In this document: piece by piece, positions 45,360-54,148 of the stretch
Numbering within the stretch: position 1 is the first letter of the stretch
Layout: each line of letters opens with the position of its first letter
The notes under the pieces: generated by a model
Seen by the model: only the letters and a program-made list of their open reading frames with translations
Database searches by the model: none
What the model was told of the DNA's origin: nothing
NCBI GenBank assembly: GCA_016196035.1
Contig: JACPYM010000033.1
Span: forward strand, 62,001-126,000
Direction of reading: 5' to 3'
From: Acidobacteriota bacterium
Lineage (GTDB): Bacteria; Acidobacteriota; Blastocatellia; RBC074
Length of the DNA: 64,000 bases
Program-made: the position numbers and the translations under genes

Positions 45360-46537
45360 AGAGATTGCGGATTGCGGATTGCGGATTGCGGATTGGGTTG
45401 CTGAGTTTCTGCCTGTTGTTCTGTTGCGACGTGTTGGCACAGACGATTCCGCCCGCGCGCAAGAAGAATGCGCCGAAGCCGGAAGCCGAAGCGCCGCCCG
45501 TTTCGCTGGAAGAAGCCGCCAAGCTGGATGCTGTTATTACGACTGAGTTGGGCGTGATTCGTTTCGAGTTCTTCCCGACCAAAGCGCCGAAACACGTGCA
45601 GGCCTTTATCAAAAACGCGCGCGCCGGTTTTTATGACGGCTCGGCCTTTCATCGCGCCATCAGTCGCGGCGTCGTTCAAGGCGGCGACCCGTTGCTGAAA
45701 GATGCCAAAACACCACGTGCGCGCTGGGGCACGGGCGCATTGAATCAACTGCCGGATGAGTTCAGCGAAGTCAGCCATCTGAGCGGCATCGTCTCGACCG
45801 TGCGCCTGCCCGGCAAAGCCAACAGCGGCGGCGCGCAGTTTTTCATCTGCGTTTCAGATCAAACGCAACTCAACGGCGAGTATTCCGCTTTCGGCCAAGT
45901 GACCGAAGGCATGGACGTCGCCACGAAAATCTCGCTGGGTGCGGCGGATGCCGAACAGAAGCTGACCACGCCAATCAAGATCATCAGCATCAAGATCGAA
46001 CCCAAACGCGAAGAGCCGTTCAAGGATGCCAGCGTGAACGATATGCGCCGGGAAGTTTTGCTGATGACTTCGCTCGGCCCGATCACCATTGCGCTTGATC
46101 CCGAACTCGCGCCGGAACACGTGCGCAACTTTTTGAAGCTGGTGCAGAGCGGCTGGTACGATCACACCTCGTTCCACCGCATCGTTTCGGGCTTTGTCGT
46201 GCAAGGCGGCATGGGCGCGACGCGCAACGTCAACGGCCAGCCGCAGAGCCATTACGCCGATCAGTGGGTGCACAATCTCAAAGGCGAATTCAGCCCGGTG
46301 CGCAAACACATTCGCGGCGTGCTCTCGATGGCGCGCACGGACGATCCCAATTCGGCCAACACCTCATTCTTTCTGATGCTGGCGCCAGCGAGTCACTTGG
46401 ATGGCAAATACACGATCTTCGGCAAGATGGTGGACGGCTTCGACACGCTGGACAAGATCGAAAAAGTGTTGCGGCGCGAGGACGGGCAAACGCCGGTGGA
46501 GCGGATTGAATTGATTGAGGCGACGATTAAACCGTAG
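45356..46537 (+). CDS. Secreted double-cyclophilin peptidyl-prolyl isomerase
   Basis: 393 residues: signal peptide (LLSFCLLFCCDVLAQ), then two cyclophilin-type domains. Domain 1 at ~58-215 (VITTELGVIRFEFFP, FYDGSAFHRAI, VVQGGDPL, ANSGGAQFFICV). Domain 2 at ~230-390 (LLMTSLGPITIALDPE, YDHTSFHRIVSGFVVQGG, NSANTSFFLML, IFGKMVDGFDTLDKI). FHR and Q..F active-site residues are present in both. It should fold proline-containing proteins in the periplasm. Its place between trpE and trpG is unexpected; coupling by ATGA overlap means it is made with TrpE. The N-terminus begins with residues coded by a heptamer repeat. Confidence 0.9.
   Translation: MKRLRIADCGLRIGLLSFCLLFCCDVLAQTIPPARKKNAPKPEAEAPPVSLEEAAKLDAVITTELGVIRFEFFPTKAPKHVQAFIKNARAGFYDGSAFHRAISRGVVQGGDPLLKDAKTPRARWGTGALNQLPDEFSEVSHLSGIVSTVRLPGKANSGGAQFFICVSDQTQLNGEYSAFGQVTEGMDVATKISLGAADAEQKLTTPIKIISIKIEPKREEPFKDASVNDMRREVLLMTSLGPITIALDPELAPEHVRNFLKLVQSGWYDHTSFHRIVSGFVVQGGMGATRNVNGQPQSHYADQWVHNLKGEFSPVRKHIRGVLSMARTDDPNSANTSFFLMLAPASHLDGKYTIFGKMVDGFDTLDKIEKVLRREDGQTPVERIELIEATIKP
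45364..45391. repeat. Four ATTGCGG heptamers inside the signal-peptide coding start
   Basis: ATTGCGG repeats four times exactly, followed by ATTGGG. It encodes RIADCGLRIADCGLRI-type sequence, here truncated to RIADCGLRIG. Because seven is prime to three, the repeat can be read through in any frame. It makes up the n-region of the signal peptide. Confidence 0.9.
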
Positions 46538-46552
46538 CAGTTGAGCAAGCTG

Positions 46553-47128
46553 ATGATTCTCGTCATAGACAACTACGATTCTTTCACCTACAACCTCGTG
46601 CAACATCTGGGCGAGTTGGGCGGGCACCTGCACGTCGCGCGCAATGACCAGATCACCATTGCCGAGATTGAACGCCTCGCGCCTGAACGCATCGTTATTT
46701 CGCCCGGCCCCTGCACGCCCAATGAAGCAGGTATCTCGCTCGCCATCTTTGAACACTTCGCGGGTAAGCTGCCTTTACTGGGCGTTTGTCTGGGCCATCA
46801 GGCGCTGGGGCAGGCGTTTGGCGGCAAGGTGATTCGCGCGCCGTACTTAATGCACGGCAAGACCAGCCAGATTTTGCACGATGGCAAGGGGCTGTTTGCA
46901 GGGCTGGACAATCCGTTCACTGCCACGCGCTACCACTCATTGATTGTCGAACGCGAGAGCCTGCCGCCCGTGTTGGAAATAACGGCGACGACTTCGGATG
47001 GCCTGATTATGGGCTTGCGGCATCGCGAATTCGTTTGCGAGGGGGTGCAGTTTCATCCCGAATCCATCATGACTGTGGCGGGCAAACGGCTGCTGCAAAA
47101 CTTTCTCAAGCTGCCGGCGCATTCCTGA
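46553..47128 (+). CDS. trpG: Anthranilate synthase component II (glutamine amidotransferase)
   Basis: 191 residues from ATG 46553 ([17 protein letters not shown]), the family start; a TTG four codons earlier is open. Class I GATase: oxyanion site [12 protein letters not shown], nucleophile Cys in [15 protein letters not shown], and His/Glu in [11 protein letters not shown]. It feeds ammonia to TrpE. HGKTSQI near the middle is characteristic of TrpG/PabA. Fifteen bp after the cyclophilin gene and 7 bp before trpD. Confidence 0.97.
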   Translation: MILVIDNYDSFTYNLVQHLGELGGHLHVARNDQITIAEIERLAPERIVISPGPCTPNEAGISLAIFEHFAGKLPLLGVCLGHQALGQAFGGKVIRAPYLMHGKTSQILHDGKGLFAGLDNPFTATRYHSLIVERESLPPVLEITATTSDGLIMGLRHREFVCEGVQFHPESIMTVAGKRLLQNFLKLPAHS

Positions 47129-47135
47129 TTCAACC

Positions 47136-48146
47136 ATGCTCCAACCGCTGCTCAACAAATTGATGACGGGGGCCGACCTCGCCCAAACCGAAGCGGCGCA
47201 GCTGCTGGACGCGCTCTTGGCTGATGACGTCACCGACGCGCAAATCGCGGCGGCGCTGATTGCCCTGGCGCTCAAGGGAGAAACGGCGGAAGAGTTGGCG
47301 GGCTTTGCCACGACCATGCGCGGGCGCGCCGCGCGCATCGTTGCGCCACACGCAAAATTCATTGATACCTGTGGCACGGGCGGCAGTCCGGCGAAGACTT
47401 TCAACGTTTCGACGGCGGCGGCCTTTGTCGTGGCGGCGGCAGGCTTGCCCGTTGCCAAACACGGCAACGTCGGCGTGACTTCCAAAGCGGGCAGCGCCGA
47501 TGTCTTGCGCGCCTTGGGCGTGCGCGTAGACTTGCCGCCCGCCCGCGTCGGCGAAATCTTTGCCGAGATTGGGCTGTGTTTTATGTTCGCGCCCTTGCAT
47601 CACGCGGCGACGAAGCGTGTGGCAATAGTGCGGCGCGAATTGGGTGTGCGCACGATTTTCAATTTGCTGGGGCCGCTGACCAATCCGGCGGGCGCGCCCT
47701 TCCAAGTCATCGGTGTATCGAATGCTGCCGCCGTTTCAAAGGTCGCGCACGCCTTGGCGCATCTCGGCACGCAACGCGCCTGGGTCGTGCGTGGCGAAGA
47801 CGGCCTGGATGAAATCACGCTGGCGGGCCGCACGCTGGTTTACGAAGTTGCGCCCGCTGGCGTCGAGCAACTCGACATCACGCCGGGCCATTTCGACGTG
47901 CCGCGCCATTCGCTGGAAACCTTGCGCGGTGAATCCGCCGCCGCGAACGCCGCCACGATCCGCGCCATCTTGCAGGGCGAACTGACGGGCGCGGCGCGCG
48001 ATCTGGTATTGATCAATGCGGCGGCCAATTTATACGTGGCTGAACTGTGCGACAGCTTGCAAGCGGCGTTTGAATTGGCGCGGGAAACGGTTGAATCCGG
48101 CGCGGCGTTGGCGAAGCTGGAAGCGTTGCGAGAGGTGAGTCAGTAA
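47136..48146 (+). CDS. trpD: Anthranilate phosphoribosyltransferase
   Basis: 336 residues, the usual size. Helical N-terminus (LTQTEAAQLLDALL-like), PRPP-binding DTCGTGGSPAKTFNVST, KHGNVGVTSKAGSADVLRALGV, FAPLHHAATKRVAIVRRELGVRTIFNLLGPLTNPA. It joins anthranilate to PRPP. TAATG overlap (1 bp) with trpC. Confidence 0.97.
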   Translation: MLQPLLNKLMTGADLAQTEAAQLLDALLADDVTDAQIAAALIALALKGETAEELAGFATTMRGRAARIVAPHAKFIDTCGTGGSPAKTFNVSTAAAFVVAAAGLPVAKHGNVGVTSKAGSADVLRALGVRVDLPPARVGEIFAEIGLCFMFAPLHHAATKRVAIVRRELGVRTIFNLLGPLTNPAGAPFQVIGVSNAAAVSKVAHALAHLGTQRAWVVRGEDGLDEITLAGRTLVYEVAPAGVEQLDITPGHFDVPRHSLETLRGESAAANAATIRAILQGELTGAARDLVLINAAANLYVAELCDSLQAAFELARETVESGAALAKLEALREVSQ

Positions 48147-48925
48147 TGAGCGATATTCTCGAAAAAATCGTCGCCCGCAAACGTGAGCGCCTCGCTGCCA
48201 GTCAAGCCGCGTTGCCGTTTAGCGAATTGCGCACGTTGGTCGCGCCCCAACCCGGCGAGCGTTTCATCCGCGCCTTGCAAGGTGATGACATCAACATCAT
48301 TGCCGAAATCAAACGCCGCTCGCCTTCCAAAGGTGTCATTCGCGAGAACTTCGACCCGGTGAGCATTGCCCGCAACTACACGGCCAACGGCGCGGCGGCG
48401 CTTTCGGTGCTGACTGAAGAAGACTTCTTCGACGGTTCGCTCGACTATCTGCGTGGGGTGCGCGCAGTGACGCCGCTGCCGCTGTTGCGCAAGGATTTCA
48501 TCTTCGATGAATATCAGCTTTGGGAAGCCGCGCACGCCGGGGCCACTTGCATCCTGTTGATCGCGGCCATGCTGGAACCGGCGCAGTTCAACGATCTGCT
48601 GCAAACGGCCTATGGCTTGGGCCTGGATGTGCTGGTCGAAGTCCATGACCGGGCGGAGTTGGAAAAGGTTTTACCCTATGACGTGCGCTTGCTGGGCATC
48701 AACAATCGCAATCTGCGCACCTTCCACACGACGCTCGACACTTCGTTGCAGTTGGCGGCGGATTTGCCGCAGTCGCTGACGCTGGTTAGCGAGAGCGGGT
48801 TGCGCACGCGCGCCGACTTGGACTTATTACGTGGCGCAGGCTTTCACGCCTTTTTGATTGGCGAAGAATTGATGCGCGCGGCGGATGAAGGCGCAGCGTT
48901 ACGCAGCCTGCTTGAGGCGCAGTGA
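48146..48925 (+). CDS. trpC: Indole-3-glycerol phosphate synthase
   Basis: 259 residues. TIM barrel with IIAEIKRRSPSKG (catalytic Lys), VLTEEDFFDGSLDYLRGVR, LLRKDFIFDEYQLWEA and LGINNRNLRTFHTTLDTS, and SESGLRTRADL near the end. It closes the indole ring of CdRP. The stop lies over the trpF start region. Confidence 0.97.
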   Translation: MSDILEKIVARKRERLAASQAALPFSELRTLVAPQPGERFIRALQGDDINIIAEIKRRSPSKGVIRENFDPVSIARNYTANGAAALSVLTEEDFFDGSLDYLRGVRAVTPLPLLRKDFIFDEYQLWEAAHAGATCILLIAAMLEPAQFNDLLQTAYGLGLDVLVEVHDRAELEKVLPYDVRLLGINNRNLRTFHTTLDTSLQLAADLPQSLTLVSESGLRTRADLDLLRGAGFHAFLIGEELMRAADEGAALRSLLEAQ

Positions 48926-48927
48926 GT

Positions 48928-49554
48928 ATGCAGAAGGTAAAGCTCAAAGTTTGTGGTATCACTTCGTTGCCTGATGCGTTGGCGGCGGTGGAAGCCGGGG
49001 CCGCATACCTGGGCTTTAACTTTTACCAGCCCAGCCCGCGATACCTCGAACCGGCGGCGGCCTGGACGATCATTGCGCAATTGCCGCCGGGCGTGATCGG
49101 CGTCGGCGTGTTCGTGAACGAACTGGAGCCTGACAGCGTGCTTGAATTGATGGAACGCAGCGGCGTGCGGTATGCCCAATTGCACGGCGATGAAGATGCG
49201 GAGTATTGCGCCGAAGTGGGCGCGGCGCGCGTGATCAAAGCGTTGCGGGTGGGCGCAGACTTTGTCGTCCACGACGTGCTGGAATATCCGGCGTCAGCGA
49301 TCTTGCTCGATGCCTACGACAAGAATCTGTACGGCGGCACGGGCAAAACGGCGAACTGGGAACTGGCGCAGAAGGCGGCGCGCCTGACGACAGTTTTCCT
49401 CGCGGGCGGCTTGTCGCCGGACAATGTTGCCGAAGCTGTGCGCACCGTTCATCCTTTTGCGGTGGACGTGAATAGCGGCGTCGAGAGTGCGCCGGGCCGC
49501 AAAGATGCGGACAAGCTGAAATTACTAAGACAAGCACTTGATTCGATCCAATGA
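48928..49554 (+). CDS. trpF: Phosphoribosylanthranilate isomerase
   Basis: 208 residues from ATG 48928; a GTG at 48922, overlapping trpC by 4 bp, is also possible and would add two residues. [34 protein letters not shown] has the catalytic Cys of Trp[12 protein letters not shown] the substrate loop, and [14 protein letters not shown] and [14 protein letters not shown] the phosphate site. It isomerises PRA to CdRP. Overlaps trpB by 4 bp. Confidence 0.96.
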   Translation: MQKVKLKVCGITSLPDALAAVEAGAAYLGFNFYQPSPRYLEPAAAWTIIAQLPPGVIGVGVFVNELEPDSVLELMERSGVRYAQLHGDEDAEYCAEVGAARVIKALRVGADFVVHDVLEYPASAILLDAYDKNLYGGTGKTANWELAQKAARLTTVFLAGGLSPDNVAEAVRTVHPFAVDVNSGVESAPGRKDADKLKLLRQALDSIQ

Positions 49555-50765
49555 ATAACACGATGGATTTTTCTGTTTACCCGGATGCGGGCGGGCACTT
49601 CGGCCTCTACGGCGGCAGCTTCGTGCCCGAAACGCTGATGCATCCGCTCGAAGAGTTGAAGACGGCCTATGCCGTCGCGCGCGACGACGCGGCGTTCCAG
49701 GCCGAATTCCACGCGCTGTTGCGCGATTATGTGGGCCGTCCGACGCCGCTTACTTTCGCCGATCGGCTGACCAATCAACTGGGCGGCGCACGGATTTTTC
49801 TGAAGCGCGAAGACCTCAACCACACGGGCGCACACAAGATCAACAACGCTGTCGGGCAAATTCTGCTGGCCAAACGCATGGGCAAGACGCGCATCATTGC
49901 CGAAACGGGCGCGGGCCAGCACGGCGTGGCGACAGCGACCGTGTGCGCGTTGATGGGTTTGCAGTGCGTCGTTTATATGGGCACCGAAGACATGCGGCGG
50001 CAGGCGTTGAACGTCTTTCGCATGCGCCTGTTGGGCGCCGAAGTCGTCGGTGTGGAATCGGGCAGCAAGACGTTGAAAGACGCTATCAACGAAGCCTTGC
50101 GCGATTGGGTGACCAACGTCGGCGACACGCATTACCTGCTCGGCTCGGTGCTGGGGCCGCATCCGTACCCGATGCTGGTGCGCGATTTTCAAAGCGTGAT
50201 TGGCAAAGAAGCGCGCGCCCAGATGCTGGAACGCGAGGGCCGCCTGCCCGATTACCTGGTGGCCTGCGTCGGTGGAGGCAGCAACGCGATGGGCTTGTTT
50301 CATGCCTTTCTGAACGATGCCGACGTGAAAATGATTGGCGTTGAAGCGGGTGGACGTGGCCTTTCATTGGGCGAACACGCGGCGCGCTTTTTGACCGAAG
50401 GCGGCGGGCGCGTCGGAGTGTTGCAAGGCACGCGCAGCTATGTGTTGCAGGATGAGCGCGGGCAGATTTCGCTGACGCATTCGGTTTCGGCGGGGCTGGA
50501 TTACGCCAGCGTGGGGCCGGAACACGCGCTGTTGCACGATCTGGGCCGCGCGGAATATCACTACGCCAGCGATGAAGAAGCACTAGCAGCGTTTCAAATG
50601 CTGGCGCGGCTGGAAGGCATCATCCCGGCGTTGGAGTCTTCGCACGCGATTGCTGAAGTGGTGAAACTCGCGCCGCGGTTACCGAAAGACGAAATCATTC
50701 TGGTCAATCTCTCTGGCCGTGGCGACAAGGACGTCAACACAGTGATGGAGCAGATTGCGTTGTGA
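49551..50765 (+). CDS. trpB: Tryptophan synthase beta chain
   Basis: 404 residues, TrpB1 size. [10 protein letters not shown] contains the PLP lysine K96; [29 protein letters not shown] (phosphate loop), [12 protein letters not shown] and [13 protein letters not shown] are all present. It condenses indole with serine. trpA is not next but ~1.56 kb downstream, beyond a MITE, a dehydrogenase gene and a heptamer repeat. Confidence 0.98.
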   Translation: MNNTMDFSVYPDAGGHFGLYGGSFVPETLMHPLEELKTAYAVARDDAAFQAEFHALLRDYVGRPTPLTFADRLTNQLGGARIFLKREDLNHTGAHKINNAVGQILLAKRMGKTRIIAETGAGQHGVATATVCALMGLQCVVYMGTEDMRRQALNVFRMRLLGAEVVGVESGSKTLKDAINEALRDWVTNVGDTHYLLGSVLGPHPYPMLVRDFQSVIGKEARAQMLEREGRLPDYLVACVGGGSNAMGLFHAFLNDADVKMIGVEAGGRGLSLGEHAARFLTEGGGRVGVLQGTRSYVLQDERGQISLTHSVSAGLDYASVGPEHALLHDLGRAEYHYASDEEALAAFQMLARLEGIIPALESSHAIAEVVKLAPRLPKDEIILVNLSGRGDKDVNTVMEQIAL

Positions 50766-50773
50766 ATTTGAAA

Positions 50774-50922
50774 TTAGAGCGGTTTGCAATTTGCGCCAGG
50801 ACAGTACCGCGCGCGTCAGCAAGCGGAGACAGCACGTTTGTGCCGCTGGGCATACTTGCTGACGCGCGCGGTACTGTCCCAAGCCGCGCTTTTCCCGTAC
50901 ATCGAAGTGCAAACCGCTCTAA
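50774..50922. repeat. MITE-like element, TTAGAGCGGTTT family
   Basis: 149 bp, starting 8 bp after the trpB stop. The ends TTAGAGCGGTTTGCA and TGCAAACCGCTCTAA are exact complements, the cleanest pair in the window. The inner arms GGACAGTACCGCGCGCG TCAGCAAG.. pair with 50849-50880 region. It stands between trpB and the dehydrogenase gene. Confidence 0.9.
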
Positions 50923-50943
50923 GTGAACAACGAGAGGAAAACT

Positions 50944-52224
50944 ATGCAGCAAAACTATCGCGGAATGTTTTTGGCAGTCGCAATGCTGGCGGCAGGGTTA
51001 CAGCAGAGCGCTGTCGCACAAACGCAAAAGAATACGCCAGCAGGTAAACCGCAGCGCATCGTCATCAAACCCGATGGCTTGCCCAAACCCTTTGCGACTG
51101 AATCCGTGCGCAATTCGCCTAAGGTCGTCAAGGCTCCGGCGGGCGCGACCTTGAGCGTGCCTGCCGGGTTTGATGTCAGTGTCTATGCCGATGGCGATTT
51201 CAAAGCGCCGCGTTATCTGATCGAAGGCCCGAACGGCGACGTCTTTGTTTCCGATTCGTATGGCGATGTGGTGTACCTGCTGCGCGATGCGAACAAGGAC
51301 GGCAAGATTGACAATGCGACCGAACGCTTCACCTTTGCCACCGGCTTGAAACGGCCCTTCGGCATGGCGATTCAAAAGGTCGGCGCGCAGAACTATTTTT
51401 ATGTCGGCAACACCGATTCCATCGTGCGGTTCAAATACGAAATCGGCGCGACCAAGGTCGAAGGCACCGCCGAAAAGTTAATTGACCTGCCGACCGGCGG
51501 CCACTGGACGCGCACGATTCTGTTCAGCAAAGACGGCAAGAAGATGTACATCGCGGTCGGTTCGGGCAGCAATGTCAATGCGGGCGAACCGGAAATTCGC
51601 GCGGCGATCAACGAATACAACCCCGACGGCAGCGGCCATCGCATCTTTGCGGCGGGCATTCGCAACCCGGTCGGCTTGGCCTGGAACCCCTTCAGCAAAG
51701 CGGCCAACGGCGAGTTGTGGACGGCGGTCAACGAACGCGATTTGTTGGGCGATGATCTGGTGCCTGAATACGCGACCTCGGTCAAAGACGGTGCGTTCTA
51801 TGGCTGGCCGTATGCGTACATGGGTCAGAACGAAGACCCGCGGCGCAAGGGCGAGAATCCAGCCTTGGTCGCCAAGACGATTGTTCCCGACGTCTTGATC
51901 GAACCGCACGCGGCGGCGCTGGGCATTATCTTTTACACCGGCAAGATGTTTCCGAAAGAGTATCAGGGCGATGCCTTCGTCGCGTTGCACGGTTCGTGGA
52001 ATCGCAAAGAGCGCTCGGGTTACAAAATCATTCGCATCCCGTTCGAGAAAGGCAAACCCGAAGGCGGCTACGAAAACTTCCTGACCGGCTGGGTACCCGA
52101 CAAGATGGGATTGGAAGTGTGGGGCCGCCCGGTGGCCCTGGTGATGTTGCGCGATGGTTCGTTGCTGGTGTCGGATGACGGCGGCAACAAGGTGTGGCGT
52201 GTGACCTATGGCGGAAAGAAGTAA
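50944..52224 (+). CDS. PQQ-dependent sugar (sorbosone-type) dehydrogenase-like propeller
   Basis: 426 residues from ATG 50944 with GAGGAAAACT before it. Signal peptide ~1-26 (FLAVAMLAAGLQQSAVAQ). The rest is a six-bladed propeller of the GDH/sorbosone type: DVSVYADGDFKAPRYLIEGPNGDVFVSDS, RPFGMAI, AAGIRNPVGLAWNP, AVNERDLLGDDLVPEY, GAFYGWPYAYMG, ALHGSWNRKERSGYK and LVSDDGGNKVWRV. Family members oxidise sugars or aldoses in the periplasm with PQQ. It has no known part in tryptophan synthesis and separates trpB from trpA. Confidence 0.87.
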   Translation: MQQNYRGMFLAVAMLAAGLQQSAVAQTQKNTPAGKPQRIVIKPDGLPKPFATESVRNSPKVVKAPAGATLSVPAGFDVSVYADGDFKAPRYLIEGPNGDVFVSDSYGDVVYLLRDANKDGKIDNATERFTFATGLKRPFGMAIQKVGAQNYFYVGNTDSIVRFKYEIGATKVEGTAEKLIDLPTGGHWTRTILFSKDGKKMYIAVGSGSNVNAGEPEIRAAINEYNPDGSGHRIFAAGIRNPVGLAWNPFSKAANGELWTAVNERDLLGDDLVPEYATSVKDGAFYGWPYAYMGQNEDPRRKGENPALVAKTIVPDVLIEPHAAALGIIFYTGKMFPKEYQGDAFVALHGSWNRKERSGYKIIRIPFEKGKPEGGYENFLTGWVPDKMGLEVWGRPVALVMLRDGSLLVSDDGGNKVWRVTYGGKK

Positions 52225-52227
52225 GCC

Positions 52228-52323
52228 AGAAGATGCCAGATGCTGGATGTTAGATGCTGGGTTCAATTCCAGTCCCGCACTAACCTCCAGCATCCAGCAT
52301 CCAGCATCCAGCATCCAGCATCT
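52228..52323. repeat. Heptamer-based inverted repeat upstream of trpA
   Basis: AGATGCCAGATGCTGG.. at the left pairs with a right part made of CATCCAG repeated about five times (52288-52321). Same building blocks as 40219-40304. It ends 6 bp before the trpA ATG and masks any ribosome site. Confidence 0.8.
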
Positions 52324-52329
52324 ATTCCA

Positions 52330-53121
52330 ATGACCAGAATTTCAGCCAAGTGGCAACAACTCAAAGCAGAAGGGCGCAAGGCCTTCATCCCTTACATCAC
52401 GGCGGGCGATCCCGATTTGGCGACGACCGAAGCGTTGTTGCTGGCGTTGGCCGACGCGGGCGCGGACATCATCGAATTGGGTGTGCCGTTTTCCGACCCG
52501 ATGGCGGATGGGCCGGTGATTCAACGCGCTTCAGAACGCGCCTTACTGAAGTCGCTTGGAGTCGCCGACATCCTGCCAATGGTCGAACGGGTGCGGCAAC
52601 ACAGCCAGGTGCCGCTCATGCTGTTCACCTACTTCAATCCGCTGCTGCAATTCACCCGCGAGGGCTTGGGCGCGAAGCTCAAAGCGGCGGGCCTTGACGG
52701 CGTCTTGATCACCGACCTGATTCCCGAAGAAGCCGACGCCTTTGTCGCCGAGATGCGCGGTGCTGACATTGACACGATCTTTCTAGCCGCGCCGACTTCG
52801 CCGGATGAACGGTTGAAACTGATTGCGCAGTATTCCAGCGGTTTTGTTTACGTCGTCGCGCGCACGGGCGTGACGGGGATGCGCGAGAGCGTGGCGACCG
52901 AAGCCCACTCGCTGGTCGAACGCGTGCGGCAATATACGCCGTTGCCCGTTGCGGTAGGCTTTGGCATCTCGAAACCGGAGCACGTGCGGGACGTGTGGCG
53001 TTATGCCGATGGCGCGGTGGTGGGGACGCGGCTGGTGTTGGAGATTGAAAACAATCTGGGCGCGCCGGATTTAGTTGAACGGGTAACACAACTTGTGCGC
53101 GAGTTGCGCCAAGCCTATTAA
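52330..53121 (+). CDS. trpA: Tryptophan synthase alpha chain
   Basis: 263 residues from ATG 52330 (MTRISAKWQQLKAEGRKAFIPYITAGDPDL), where the family begins; 30 upstream codons lie in the repeat. ELGVPFSDPMADGPVIQ has the catalytic Glu, and the second carboxylate is in the DGVLITDLIPEEA region. AVGFGISKPEHV and GAVVGTRLV bind phosphate. It cleaves indole glycerol phosphate and hands indole to TrpB. Confidence 0.97.
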   Translation: MTRISAKWQQLKAEGRKAFIPYITAGDPDLATTEALLLALADAGADIIELGVPFSDPMADGPVIQRASERALLKSLGVADILPMVERVRQHSQVPLMLFTYFNPLLQFTREGLGAKLKAAGLDGVLITDLIPEEADAFVAEMRGADIDTIFLAAPTSPDERLKLIAQYSSGFVYVVARTGVTGMRESVATEAHSLVERVRQYTPLPVAVGFGISKPEHVRDVWRYADGAVVGTRLVLEIENNLGAPDLVERVTQLVRELRQAY

Positions 53122-53156
53122 ACCCGGTAACACAAGCCAGTAAAAGGAGGACAGCA

Positions 53157-53789
53157 ATGTCACAAAATCTTGCTTATGTATATTCTGCGCGGATGACGCC
53201 GGAAGAGTATTTGGTGTTTGAGCGCGCGGCTGAATTACGTCACGAATATGCGGACGGGATACTGTATGAAATGAATGGCGCGTCGCGCCAGCACGTGCGC
53301 ATCGTGATGAATGTAAGCAGCGGACTGCTGGTGCAATTGCGTGGTAAGACTTGTGAGCCATACGCCAATGACATGCGTGTGTGGGTGCCGCGTCGGCGCA
53401 CCTATAACTATCCTGACATCGCGGTAGTCTGTGGCGAAGCAAAATTTCTGGATGAGGAATTCGATACCCTGCTCAATCCCGTGCTGGTTATCGAAGTGTT
53501 GTCGCCTTCAACCGAAAGGCGCGACCGGGCGGCAAAATTCCGTGATTACCGCACGCTCGACTCCTTTGCCGAATACGTGCTGATTGCGCAAGACAAGCAG
53601 GAGATTGATCACTATGTAAAACGCGCCGGCCTTTGGACGATTCTGGAAGTCGGTGACGTGCTTGAATTGCAGAGCGTCCAGGTTAAGTTACCGCTCGCTG
53701 AGATATACGCGCGCGTAGAATTTGAGACGACCCAAGCGCCGGACGCGCGCGCCGCAGCGTTGCAGCCGGATGTGAAAACCAATGAATGA
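53157..53789 (+). CDS. Uma2 family (DUF820) putative endonuclease
   Basis: 210 residues, with AAAGGAGGACAGCA before the ATG. Core: MTPEEYLVFERAAELRHEYADGILYEMNGASRQH, YPDIAVVCG, PVLVIEVLSPSTERRDRAAKFRDYRTLDSFAEYVLI, so the PD-(D/E)xK-like D/E..K residues are in place. It is inserted between trpA and chorismate mutase and overlaps the latter by 8 bp, so it is transcribed and probably translated with the aromatic genes. Role unknown; co-expression with amino acid synthesis is striking. Confidence 0.9.
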   Translation: MSQNLAYVYSARMTPEEYLVFERAAELRHEYADGILYEMNGASRQHVRIVMNVSSGLLVQLRGKTCEPYANDMRVWVPRRRTYNYPDIAVVCGEAKFLDEEFDTLLNPVLVIEVLSPSTERRDRAAKFRDYRTLDSFAEYVLIAQDKQEIDHYVKRAGLWTILEVGDVLELQSVQVKLPLAEIYARVEFETTQAPDARAAALQPDVKTNE

Positions 53790-54144
53790 AGCGAAAACCA
53801 GCGAAAAGACAATGGATGATTGGCGTTGCCGGATTGACGAAATTGATCTGCACTTGGTCAAGCTCTTCAACGAGCGCACGCAATGCGCCATCGAAATCGG
53901 CCACATCAAAAAGCGGCTCGGCCTGGAAATCTATTCGCCGACGCGCGAGGCGCAGGTCATCGCCAACGTGACCAACGCCAACCACGGCCCACTGGATGGC
54001 GAAGCGATTCGCCGCTTGTTTGAACGCGTGATTGACGAAGCGCGCCGCATTGAACGCGTCCATGCAGACAATGGGACCGATGGCGGCAAACCGAAAGAAA
54101 CTGATCCGTTGGCACTGATCGAGGAACTGAGCGAGAAAGAGTGA
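53782..54144 (+). CDS. Chorismate mutase, AroQ class
   Basis: 120 residues; ATG 53782 overlaps the Uma2 gene by 8 bp, and ATG 53812 is the next option. One AroQ helical domain: DDWRCRIDEIDLHLVKLFNERTQCAIEIGHIKKRLGLEIYSPTREAQVI, with the usual Arg, Lys and Arg/Glu of the active site. The C-terminal ~20 residues are an extra tail. It makes prephenate for TyrA. The DAHP synthase starts 4 bp later; in Bacillus-type enzymes the two are fused in this same order. Confidence 0.93.
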   Translation: MNEAKTSEKTMDDWRCRIDEIDLHLVKLFNERTQCAIEIGHIKKRLGLEIYSPTREAQVIANVTNANHGPLDGEAIRRLFERVIDEARRIERVHADNGTDGGKPKETDPLALIEELSEKE

Positions 54145-54148
54145 AATT

